From: a virus
IMG/VR virus record: IMGVR_UViG_3300010883_000692
Span: 1 to 20,195 of that record
Length of the DNA stretch: 20,195 nucleotides
Strand: one strand, 5' to 3'
In this document: one piece after another, positions 15,149 to 19,763 of the stretch
Numbering within the stretch: the first letter of the stretch is position 1
How the letters are laid out: every line of letters starts with the position of its first letter
Program-made: the position numbers and the translations under genes
Notes under the pieces: generated by a model
What the model was told of the DNA's origin: nothing
Database searches by the model: none
What the model saw: the letters and a program-made list of their open reading frames with translations, nothing else

Positions 15149-15389
15149 CAGACTCTCCCTCTTCGATGGCTGCTTCGTTGGCTGCTTTGAGGGCTGCGTC
15201 GGCTGCGTCGAGGGCTGCTTCGTAGGCTGCGTAGGCTTCGTCGGCTGCTTCGTAGGCTGCTTCGTAGGTTGCGTCGGCTGCGTTGGCTGCGATGCGGGCT
15301 GCGATGCGGGCTGCGTTGGCTGCGATGCGGGCTGCGATGCGGGCTGCGTTGGCTGCGTTGTTGGCTGCTTCTCTGGCTGTTCTACTCAT
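15141..15389 (-). CDS. Alanine-rich repeat protein B
   Basis: This is a paralogue of the protein at 14900-15148, also 82 residues. It starts MSRTAREAANNAA, runs through NAARIAARIAANAA units, then YEAAYEAADEAYAAYEAA, and ends IEEGESDE. Arginine and isoleucine replace some charged residues of protein A, so the helix faces differ. The start overlaps the stop of a 31-codon gene by eight bases and the end overlaps protein A by eight, using the same junction sequence on both sides. The high alanine content and lack of hydrophobic core suggest a helix that works by oligomerising or by wrapping around a partner. Confidence 0.75.
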   Translation of the reverse strand: MSRTAREAANNAANAARIAARIAANAARIAARIAANAADATYEAAYEAADEAYAAYEAALDAADAALKAANEAAIEEGESDE

Positions 15390-15477
15390 TGGATTCTCCC
15401 TCTTTGATTGCTGCTTCGTTGGCTTCCGTTTCGAGTGGTGATGATGATGATGATCGTGTTCGTTGGTTATTTAACAT
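15382..15477 (-). CDS. 31-aa gene, truncated member of the alanine-rich family
   Basis: A short frame from ATG 15477 encodes 31 residues: MLNNQRTRSSSSSP, then LETEANEAAIKEGESNE. The second half is the conserved C-terminal end of the alanine-rich proteins, joined to an unrelated start with a run of five Ser codons (TCA repeats). It overlaps protein B by eight bases through the same junction as its relatives. An AAGGA lies directly against the ATG, which is a poor spacing, so translation is uncertain. It may be the remnant of a family member that lost its repeat part. Confidence 0.4.
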   Translation of the reverse strand: MLNNQRTRSSSSSPLETEANEAAIKEGESNE

Positions 15478-15522
15478 TCCTTGATCCCGTTTACCAAATG
15501 TTCCGCAGTTTGTCGGCATGTG

Positions 15523-15774
15523 CTATCCTTCCTTTTCATTCAATAATTTTTCTGCAATCTTGAGAGCCTTGACTGTGCTGATATAACCTTTAATCAAAGG
15601 AATCTTTGATATCAATGCCCGTGTAGCTTTTTCCGCATTGGCTTTGTTCTTGAACGGCCCAATGACGTAGCCAGAGGCATTGAGAAATTGAATATACTTC
15701 GGATCTTCATCATACAGCCCGACTTCAAGAACGTGCAGATTCTTCTTCGAGGATGTGTAGCGACCTGGAGACAT
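15523..15774 (-). CDS. Small unknown protein with GPF motif
   Basis: This 83-residue basic protein starts MSPGRYTSSKKN. Its core VIGPFKNKANAEKATRAL repeats the GPF-turn-Ala helix pattern seen in the protein immediately upstream (15779-15988) and in 8949-9188. The C-terminus is Lys-rich and helical (KALKIAEKLLNEKEG). The ATG at 15774 has GGGAG nine bases upstream and lies four bases after the stop of the previous gene; longer in-frame starts run back across that gene and are rejected. The function is unknown; a small beta-alpha fold binding peptidoglycan or nucleic acid is only a guess. Confidence 0.72.
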   Translation of the reverse strand: MSPGRYTSSKKNLHVLEVGLYDEDPKYIQFLNASGYVIGPFKNKANAEKATRALISKIPLIKGYISTVKALKIAEKLLNEKEG

Positions 15775-15778
15775 ATTA

Positions 15779-15988
15779 TTAAGAACTCCCTTTTGTCCAC
15801 TTGTTGGGATGCATAACCATCCGAACCTTGTGAGTCGAAAGCCGATCTCGCCGATCCTCTTCGCAAGTTTCGACATACTCTTCGGCCTTCGTCTTTGACC
15901 CGAAAGGTCCATGAAGAAATACATTGCCATTACCACAATGCGTCTCGACCACATACTTTGCTTTTGCTATAGGGCTATTCTTTTTCAT
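15779..15988 (-). CDS. Small unknown protein, paralogue with GPF motif
   Basis: The protein has 69 residues. Its N-terminal half VVETHCGNGNVFLHGPFGSKTKAEEYVETCEED carries the strand-GPF-SKxKAEE helix pattern shared with the next gene downstream. The C-terminal tail is basic with no hydrophobic segment. The start overlaps the upstream gene in an ATGA junction and the stop lies four bases before the next start. Tandem placement of two proteins with one motif suggests local duplication, after which they diverged strongly. Confidence 0.72.
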   Translation of the reverse strand: MKKNSPIAKAKYVVETHCGNGNVFLHGPFGSKTKAEEYVETCEEDRRDRLSTHKVRMVMHPNKWTKGSS

Positions 15989-16182
15989 ACTCTTTCTTTT
16001 TCCATGATTTCATATACATGCGCGAAGTCCGCCGAGGACAATGCGTACATCCAGTCCGGGAAGCAATCTTCAATATGAATTCCTGTTCCCGTATAATCCG
16101 GGTCGCCATTTTCGTTAGCCGGAAATGTGACACCCGATTCGTCGATCCAACATCCGACTGATTCAAGTTTGAACATCTTCAT
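15985..16182 (-). CDS. Small acidic protein, paralogue of 17769-17963
   Basis: The protein has 65 residues, is acidic, and aligns by eye with the protein at 17769-17963: ESVGCWIDESGVTFPANENGD against HSVGFAIAPDSLLIFPLNQDD, then IHIEDCFPDWMYALSSAD against CHIEEVCDEWFDALSDYD. Shared features are SVG, FPxN, HIE(D/E), a W in the helix and ALS. The function is unknown. The ATG at 16182 has AGGA six bases upstream. It overlaps its downstream neighbour by four bases (ATGA). Confidence 0.75.
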   Translation of the reverse strand: MKMFKLESVGCWIDESGVTFPANENGDPDYTGTGIHIEDCFPDWMYALSSADFAHVYEIMEKERV

Positions 16183-16197
16183 TATATTTCCTGTTCT

Positions 16198-16461
16198 TCA
16201 ATCCCCGATGAATGGTGCTGCACGGCAACATCCATCACATCCATGAACCTTGTCTTCATTTAGAACATCATCAGGATCAGGATGCCCGACTCCGTGCGGG
16301 CAGGTGCGTTCCATGATTCCACGATCTGAGCGCCACAACTGAGGAAAGCTCCGCATGTGATGGTCTGTTAGTTTGTGAATAGGGCAAACATCCCCTTCAC
16401 AATCTTCCTGCGAATGGACGGACAATTTCCCTCCGTGTTCCAGCGTGATAGTTTCCATCAT
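16198..16461 (-). CDS. Cys/His-rich protein, probable zinc binder
   Basis: The protein has 87 residues with seven Cys and eight His. The pieces CEGDVCPIHK, SDHHMRS, CPHGVGHPDPDD and a final HGCDGCC are, as I recall, the hallmark of a small family common in actinobacterial phages, where its role is unknown. Clustered Cys/His ligands suggest one or two structural zinc sites. The ATG overlaps the previous stop by four bases (16461) or could be the next codon (16458); GAGGAG precedes both. If the family match holds, the gene reached this T4-like genome by transfer. Confidence 0.8.
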   Translation of the reverse strand: MMETITLEHGGKLSVHSQEDCEGDVCPIHKLTDHHMRSFPQLWRSDRGIMERTCPHGVGHPDPDDVLNEDKVHGCDGCCRAAPFIGD

Positions 16462-17396
16462 CTCCTCAGTTCTCCTTCTCGTGGGAGTATTAATTCAAAT
16501 TCTATGACAGCACAGCCAAGACCACCAGAAACATCGTACTTTCCAGAGTCCATTGCCTTTTGTGCATCTTCGTCTTTTAAAAACACCGCGCGGGTGCCGT
16601 ACTTTTCATCTTCTATGACATAGACTTTCATACTACTTCTCCACCCCTCCTTCGTCCAGCGACCGGAGCGGGCTTCGCCCCGATCCTTCTCAAGTTCGGC
16701 GCGGAGCTTAGTGTTCGCCTCGGATAGAGTCGTTCGTCGCTCGACAACAACATCCGTCGCCTTGCGTGACATTGCCAACTCCCGCTCGGCCTTCCCGACT
16801 GCGGCGCGGGCTTCTTCGAGTGCTTCGTCGATCACGCATCCGTTGTTGTGCGTCTTGCTTGATTCGTAGGCGTAGCAGTCCGGGCAGCGTCCGTCGTCGT
16901 CCCACTGATGAACGTCGAGCAGAATGACCGCCGCATCGAGCGCGGCGCGGAGTTTGTTGCTCGATACCCGCTCAGCATCAATCATCTTGTTGACTTCTGC
17001 GTGACTCGTTTCGAGACGCTTGACCATGTTGTCAGCCTCATCCCTCTCCAGCTCGGCCTTCTCGGCGCGGGCTTTCTCTACGCCAAGTTGGACAGTAAAT
17101 TCTTTCCATTTCGCATCGTAGTGTCGTATCTCGCCATCCATGCTGGTCCGCTCCGCTGCCAGCTCGTTCTCAAGCTCGGCGCGGAGGGATTCGATCGCTG
17201 CGTCGGCTGCGTCGGCTGCGTCGGCTGCGTAGGCTGCGTCCCTGGCTGCGTAGGCTGCGTCCCTGGCTGCGTCCCTGGCTGCGTCGGCTGCGTTGGCTGC
17301 TTTGTTGGCTGCTTCGTTGGCTGCTTCGTTGGCTGCGTCGGCTGCGTTGGCTGCTTTGTTGGCTGCTTCGGCTGCTTCTCTGGCTGTTCTACTCAT
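16458..17396 (-). CDS. Large alanine-rich coiled-coil protein with Cys motif
   Basis: The protein has 312 residues in four parts. Residues 1-66 are alanine-rich repeats (MSRTAREAAEAANKAAN..., DAARDAAYAARDAAY) like proteins A and B. Residues 67-160 form a coiled coil beginning IESLRAELENEL and rich in Glu, Lys and Arg. Near 165-185 comes a CPDC-x-H-xxxxC-type pattern (GRCPDCYA, THNNGC) that could bind zinc. After another helix, the last 60 residues form a separate domain starting MKVYVIEDEKYGTRAVF. The ATG at 17396 overlaps the previous stop by eight bases through the shared junction; an earlier in-frame start (17429) is not needed. A scaffold or tether is a reasonable guess. Confidence 0.75.
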   Translation of the reverse strand: MSRTAREAAEAANKAANAADAANEAANEAANKAANAADAARDAARDAAYAARDAAYAADAADAADAAIESLRAELENELAAERTSMDGEIRHYDAKWKEFTVQLGVEKARAEKAELERDEADNMVKRLETSHAEVNKMIDAERVSSNKLRAALDAAVILLDVHQWDDDGRCPDCYAYESSKTHNNGCVIDEALEEARAAVGKAERELAMSRKATDVVVERRTTLSEANTKLRAELEKDRGEARSGRWTKEGWRSSMKVYVIEDEKYGTRAVFLKDEDAQKAMDSGKYDVSGGLGCAVIEFELILPREGELRR

Positions 17397-17592
17397 CGGA
17401 CTCTCCCTCTTTGAAGTCACACGCAGCACCAGACTTCAACCAACACTCTTGGATCAGATCGTCGTCCGCGTCGAGCCCGCGCGATAGGTTCCAAGCGTTG
17501 TCGAACGCTTCTGCGTATGCTTCCTGAACTGCCTCTCTGGCAAGAGCCCGAAGATCGGCAATCTCTTTCGCATGTTCTTCTTGTGTTGTCAT
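17389..17592 (-). CDS. Small helical protein ending in the shared GESDE tail
   Basis: The protein has 67 residues, starting MTTQEEHAKEIADLRALAREAVQEAY, predicted helical and amphipathic. Its last residues KEGESDE are those of the alanine-rich proteins, and the stop is eight bases inside the large alanine-rich gene. The ATG at 17592 has GAGGA eight bases upstream, embedded in the end of the preceding gene. The function is unknown. It differs from the alanine-rich proteins in having few repeats, so it may be the parental form from which the tail was copied, or it may have acquired the tail. Confidence 0.72.
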   Translation of the reverse strand: MTTQEEHAKEIADLRALAREAVQEAYAEAFDNAWNLSRGLDADDDLIQECWLKSGAACDFKEGESDE

Positions 17593-17596
17593 GATG

Positions 17597-17767
17597 TTAT
17601 GCTTCCTCTTCGTAGGCAAATCGACATTCATCGAGCCAAGGTTTGTTGCAATTGTAAATGTCGGTGACTTCACACTCGGCACACTTGAGGTATTCAAGAT
17701 TTCCATTATACCCAAGGGTCAGAGCAAGACCGCCGCATCCCGTGTGGAACATTTCAACTTTCTTCAT
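17597..17767 (-). CDS. Small zinc-ribbon-like protein
   Basis: The protein has 56 residues. HTGCGG near the start and LKCAECEV in the middle supply a His and three Cys spaced like a small zinc ribbon, and another Cys follows in YNCN. Family assignment is not possible from this alone. The ATG at 17767 is preferred to 17782 because GGAGG lies eight bases before it, within the previous gene's last codons. It ends in YEEEA, whose codons form the ribosome site of the next gene. Role unknown; such small ribbons often bind nucleic acid or a host polymerase. Confidence 0.7.
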   Translation of the reverse strand: MKKVEMFHTGCGGLALTLGYNGNLEYLKCAECEVTDIYNCNKPWLDECRFAYEEEA

Positions 17768-17768
17768 G

Positions 17769-17963
17769 TTATGCGCCTCCATGTTGTGCTACAGTATCAA
17801 CCACCAAATTAAGATCGTAATCGCTTAGCGCGTCGAACCATTCGTCGCAAACCTCTTCTATGTGACAAGGGTTCCAGTGATCAATCGAATCATCCTGATT
17901 CAGTGGGAAGATTAGAAGGGAATCGGGCGCAATCGCGAAGCCGACAGAGTGAAGGTGAATCAT
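17769..17963 (-). CDS. Small acidic protein, paralogue of 15985-16182
   Basis: The protein has 64 residues, is acidic, and shares SVG, FPLN, HIEE and a W-F-D-A-L-S helix with the protein at 15985-16182. Its end reads QHGGA, in which the GGAGGCGCATAA codons serve as ribosome site and stop. The ATG at 17963 follows the previous stop by one base and is preceded by GAGGAGAACG. The function is unknown. The paralogues are separated by about 1.6 kb with unrelated genes between, which suggests copying of single genes rather than a block. Confidence 0.75.
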   Translation of the reverse strand: MIHLHSVGFAIAPDSLLIFPLNQDDSIDHWNPCHIEEVCDEWFDALSDYDLNLVVDTVAQHGGA

Positions 17964-17964
17964 G

Positions 17965-18093
17965 TTATTCGTTCTCCTCGAATTCGGAGAGGAGGATCAG
18001 AACGTCCTCGGCGATAATCGACAGAGTGTCGATTGCTTTAAAGACAAATGCACATACGAACATAACAGGAACAATCAGAATTTCGCCAATCAT
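17965..18093 (-). CDS. 42-aa single-span membrane protein
   Basis: A short frame from ATG 18093 encodes 42 residues: MIGEILIVPVMFVCAFVFKAIDTLS, then an acidic tail ending SEFEENE. The first 20 residues form a likely membrane span, and a second hydrophobic patch (LSIIAEDVLILL) is amphipathic. GGAGGAAACG lies before the start. The stop TAA is followed after one base by the next ATG. It is small but is well supported by the junction pattern shared with its neighbours. A role at the host membrane, perhaps as an inhibitor or lysis helper, is only inferred. Confidence 0.65.
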   Translation of the reverse strand: MIGEILIVPVMFVCAFVFKAIDTLSIIAEDVLILLSEFEENE

Positions 18094-18094
18094 G

Positions 18095-18187
18095 TTATTC
18101 GTTTCCTCCTATTAGGATGACTGCAAACAGCAGACAGAGAAATGTAATCGCGAAGCCGAGACTGAGAATCGTTACGAATGTTACCAT
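18095..18187 (-). CDS. 30-aa single-span membrane protein
   Basis: A frame from ATG 18187 encodes 30 residues, MVTFVTILSLGFAITFLCLL followed by FAVILIGGNE, almost entirely one membrane span with a short polar end. GGAGGCGCATAAC lies just upstream. The stop TAA is one base before the next ATG, the same stop-C-ATG spacing as its neighbours. The position in an ordered run of genes, not size, is what supports it. It could be a phage small membrane effector or an anchor; function unknown. Confidence 0.6.
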   Translation of the reverse strand: MVTFVTILSLGFAITFLCLLFAVILIGGNE

Positions 18188-18191
18188 GATG

Positions 18192-18401
18192 TTATGCGCC
18201 TCCGTTCGACTTGGGGATGTCCCATTCGTTCAATTTCATCAGGGTCAGCGTGTCTTCACATTGAAGCGCGACCTTCTCAGCCGCCTCCTTGCTATCAAAC
18301 TGAAGCACATGCCCATCAGGATGGACGAGGAGTTCTCGCAGATTATTGTCCGCGATCACCCAAACTTTAAGAATCTCATGAAACTTGACTTCAAACGACA
18401 T
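18192..18401 (-). CDS. Small unknown protein, first gene of the accessory operon
   Basis: The protein has 69 residues, with the beta-rich N-terminal part FEVKFHEILKVWVIADNNLRELLVHPDGH followed by QFDSKEAAEKVALQ. The latter resembles the strand-turn-helix pattern of the GPF-motif proteins (SKxxAEE helix), though GPF itself is missing. It ends NGGA, in which GGAGGC is the ribosome site of the next gene. The ATG at 18401 has AGGAG five bases upstream. A strong sigma70-type promoter lies 33 bases further up, so this opens the operon that runs left to 14671. Function unknown. Confidence 0.78.
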   Translation of the reverse strand: MSFEVKFHEILKVWVIADNNLRELLVHPDGHVLQFDSKEAAEKVALQCEDTLTLMKLNEWDIPKSNGGA

Positions 18402-18434
18402 TTTTTCTCCTAATCTCTCTCAATCAACACCTAT

Positions 18435-18462
18435 ATTATAGCACAATGGGGGCAAGAGTCAA
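18435..18462 (-). promoter_or_regulatory. Sigma70-type promoter for the accessory gene run
   Basis: On the minus strand TTGACT (18462-18457) is followed after 16 bases by TATAAT (18440-18435). The flank GTGCTATAATAT is the same as in the promoter before hsp20. The first gene starts at 18401, 33 bases after the -10 box. It is the only good promoter in the repeat-rich gap and fits early expression by host polymerase. Confidence 0.8.
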
Positions 18463-18556
18463 CTCGAAGGTACTATGTAAGTGCTTGATTATATTGAGGT
18501 TTTAGACTTTCTTTTCTAGATGATCTCAGTTCGTTCTCAGGGGAAAATATATTGCT

Positions 18557-18598
18557 AAAATGAGACAATATAGGGGCAAAATGTGACAATTTAGAGGT
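18557..18598. repeat. Tandem 21-bp direct repeat
   Basis: Two adjacent 21-bp units, both beginning AAAATG and containing GACAAT, differ at four positions. They lie in a gap between operons, about 100 bases upstream of the leftward promoter, like a small iteron pair or a repressor site. Confidence 0.65.
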
Positions 18599-18681
18599 GA
18601 CTTGCGGGGTGACTTGTTATAGTTTTCGTGCGAATTCAGACGCATAATGACTATAATGACATGTATAATATACTTTATTGC

Positions 18682-18734
18682 GACTTGGGGGGTGACTTGG
18701 GGGGTCACATGGGGGGCAACTTGGGGGGTCACAT
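18682..18734 (+). repeat. Four G6 runs at exact 12-base spacing (G-quadruplex candidate)
   Basis: G runs at 18687-18692, 18699-18704, 18711-18716 and 18723-18728 are separated by six-base loops TGACTT, TCACAT and CAACTT. This is a textbook pattern for a G-quadruplex on the plus strand and an i-motif on the other. The 12-base units share the ACTT/ACAT-G6 form. The plus-strand translation is a Gly-Gly-x-x repeat with no credible start, so I read it as non-coding. Confidence 0.75.
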
Positions 18735-18770
18735 GTCGAAAAGCCTTCGCGAATGTCGAAAACCACCATT

Positions 18771-18786
18771 TTGGCTCATGAGCCAA
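18771..18786. repeat. 16-base perfect palindrome
   Basis: TTGGCTCATGAGCCAA is its own reverse complement. It sits between the G6 array and the end of the HD gene. It could be a dimeric regulator's binding site or part of an RNA hairpin. Confidence 0.6.
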
Positions 18787-18787
18787 T

Positions 18788-18825
18788 GTCGGGAAATTAC
18801 GTCATTTATTATTGCGTTTCCCGAC
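18788..18825 (-). terminator. Stem-loop spanning the stop codon of the HD gene
   Basis: GTCGGGAAA (18788-18796) is an exact complement of TTTCCCGAC (18817-18825), with a 20-base loop that includes the TAA at 18809-18811. No T tract follows on the minus strand, so it is more likely an RNA-protecting hairpin than a full terminator. Confidence 0.4.
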
Positions 18826-19366
18826 GAAATGAAGCCCCCGAAGTCTCCCATGCCACGAGTTCGGCATTGAGCAACTCGCGAATTCCAAGCCCTGCGAATT
18901 CCATCATATCGTGCAGAAATCGAGTTTCTGCCATGAACACTTTCGCGAACTTCCGATCATGTTCAATGATGCTCTTCATGTTCGACAGAAGATCGGCACA
19001 CTTGATTGTCTGAATCATTCCCACACATCGCCCCAACCGCTGAGCCTCTAGGGCTTTCCGTGTTGCTCGATTGTTGATAGGGTCTTCCAGCTTCGTCATT
19101 CCAGCCACATAGTCGCCGACGACCTCCCCGAACTCTTCGCGAATCTCTTCTTCTGTCACAGGAGTATCCTCTACAGTATCATGAAGGAGAGCAGCCGCAT
19201 ATACTTCATCTATTTGCTGCGACTTAGGAGCATGTTCGCGAAGAATGCATAGCACGTCAATCGGATGAACAATATAAGGTTCACCAGTATACTTCCGGAC
19301 TTGACCTTCATGCGCCTTTGTTGCATATGCAAGAGCCCGCGCCACAAGATTTTCTTTATTAATCAC
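18809..19366 (-). CDS. HD-domain phosphohydrolase, RelA/SpoT hydrolase (MESH1) type
   Basis: The protein has 185 residues and is one HD domain. The pattern is that of (p)ppGpp hydrolases: AYATKAHEGQVRKYTGEPYIVHP (His34), AALLHDTVED (His62, Asp63, Glu66-Asp67) and IKCADLLSNM (Asp125), with TKLED between. No synthetase or TGS domain is present, so it is a small alarmone hydrolase-like protein that could lower host ppGpp during infection. The GTG at 19366 has TTGGAG seven bases upstream; reading further upstream enters a neighbouring gene. The 34 bases around the start (19361-19394) are an exact copy of 19674-19707. Confidence 0.88.
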   Translation of the reverse strand: MINKENLVARALAYATKAHEGQVRKYTGEPYIVHPIDVLCILREHAPKSQQIDEVYAAALLHDTVEDTPVTEEEIREEFGEVVGDYVAGMTKLEDPINNRATRKALEAQRLGRCVGMIQTIKCADLLSNMKSIIEHDRKFAKVFMAETRFLHDMMEFAGLGIRELLNAELVAWETSGASFRRETQ

Positions 19367-19394
19367 TTTATACTCCAAATGGATATTCTGTTTT
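19361..19394 (-). repeat. 34-bp direct repeat, copy 1 (start of HD gene)
   Basis: This 34-base segment is identical to 19674-19707. It carries the last codons and TAA of the upstream gene, TTGGAG and the GTG start of the HD gene, so it is a portable stop/ribosome-site/start junction. Confidence 0.85.
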
Positions 19395-19679
19395 AACAAT
19401 GAAGCCCAGTGCTTCTCTCTGTGTCGCATCTGGGCAGCGGAGAATCTGCATCTCTCGCTTATCCAGATTAGGGTCTTGCTGCATGTAATGGCGATCAGGT
19501 CCGCTTTTAAGATAATCACCAAGAGTCTTCCCGACCCAGAATGGAATCACCAATTTTGCTTCATGCCAATATACGGCTCTTGTTGCGAGACAGTCAAATT
19601 CTGACAGATTGTCTAAATTTCGCACAAGATCCGACGCTTCGATTTTATCGTCGATTTCTAATGCGTTTATTTGAATCAC
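19368..19679 (-). CDS. Small unknown protein upstream of the HD gene
   Basis: The protein has 103 residues and I recognise no family. It begins MIQINALEIDDKIEASDLVRNL, has a central AVYWHEAKLVIPFWVGKTLGDYL, and ends KTEYPFGV. Two Trp residues sit in the core and there is no obvious catalytic or membrane motif. The GTG at 19679 is chosen because the same TTGGAG-TATAAA-GTG arrangement starts the HD gene; an ATG at 19715 has no ribosome site and would place the duplicated junction inside the protein. Its stop (19368) lies within copy 1 of the 34-bp repeat, two bases from the HD start. Confidence 0.7.
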   Translation of the reverse strand: MIQINALEIDDKIEASDLVRNLDNLSEFDCLATRAVYWHEAKLVIPFWVGKTLGDYLKSGPDRHYMQQDPNLDKREMQILRCPDATQREALGFIVKTEYPFGV

Positions 19680-19707
19680 TTTATACTCCAAATGGATATT
19701 CTGTTTT
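19674..19707 (-). repeat. 34-bp direct repeat, copy 2 (start of 19368-19679)
   Basis: This is an exact copy of 19361-19394, 313 bases away. Here it supplies the TTGGAG site and GTG start for the small unknown protein. It partly overlaps the first unit of the 31-bp tandem repeat. Confidence 0.85.
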
Positions 19708-19757
19708 GTGTTCATTATAGTGTTCGATATTCTGTTTTGTGTTCATTATAGTGTTCG
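19696..19757 (-). repeat. Perfect tandem 31-bp repeat (two units)
   Basis: 19696-19726 and 19727-19757 are identical. On the minus strand each unit contains ACACTATAATGAACAC, so TATAAT occurs twice at 31-base distance, but no -35 box is found at a proper spacing. It fills the short gap between the edge gene and the next one. Confidence 0.85.
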
Positions 19758-19763
19758 TTAATA

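Larger units (their letters stand above)
18402..18808. other. Repeat-rich non-coding block
   Basis: These 407 bases hold no convincing gene. From left to right they contain the leftward promoter, a tandem 21-bp repeat (18557-18598), a GTGACTTG motif pair (18597-18616), the G6 array (18682-18734), two copies of TGTCGAAAA, the palindromes TTCGCGAA (18746-18753) and a 16-base one (18771-18786), and a stem around the HD gene stop. Direct repeats, palindromes and AT-rich stretches together resemble replication origins or regulatory regions. The minus-strand RNA would be C-rich here, which could also favour Rho-dependent termination. Confidence 0.55.

Noticed and set aside
14885-15407. Long plus-strand frames coding for Cys-rich repeats (GCVGCVGC) antisense to the alanine-rich genes
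   Set aside because: They are the mirror reading of the GGCTGCG repeats. The minus frames have ribosome sites, coupled overlaps and continue into ordinary protein sequence in the 312-aa gene; the plus frames have none of these.
18682-18734. CRISPR-like array
   Set aside because: Units are only 12 bases with no spacers of 25-40 bases, and no cas genes are in the window.
18526-18870. Frames on both strands through the G6 array (x-x-Gly-Gly repeats on plus, His-Val-Thr-Pro-Gln repeats on minus)
   Set aside because: Neither has a ribosome site or junction with a neighbour, and the repeats follow from the 12-base DNA period being a multiple of three. The plus frame also runs into the HD gene on the other strand.
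19710-19757. Tandem TATAAT boxes in the 31-bp repeat as promoters
   Set aside because: No -35 box occurs at 15-19 bases from either TATAAT. They may still bind a factor but cannot be called promoters.
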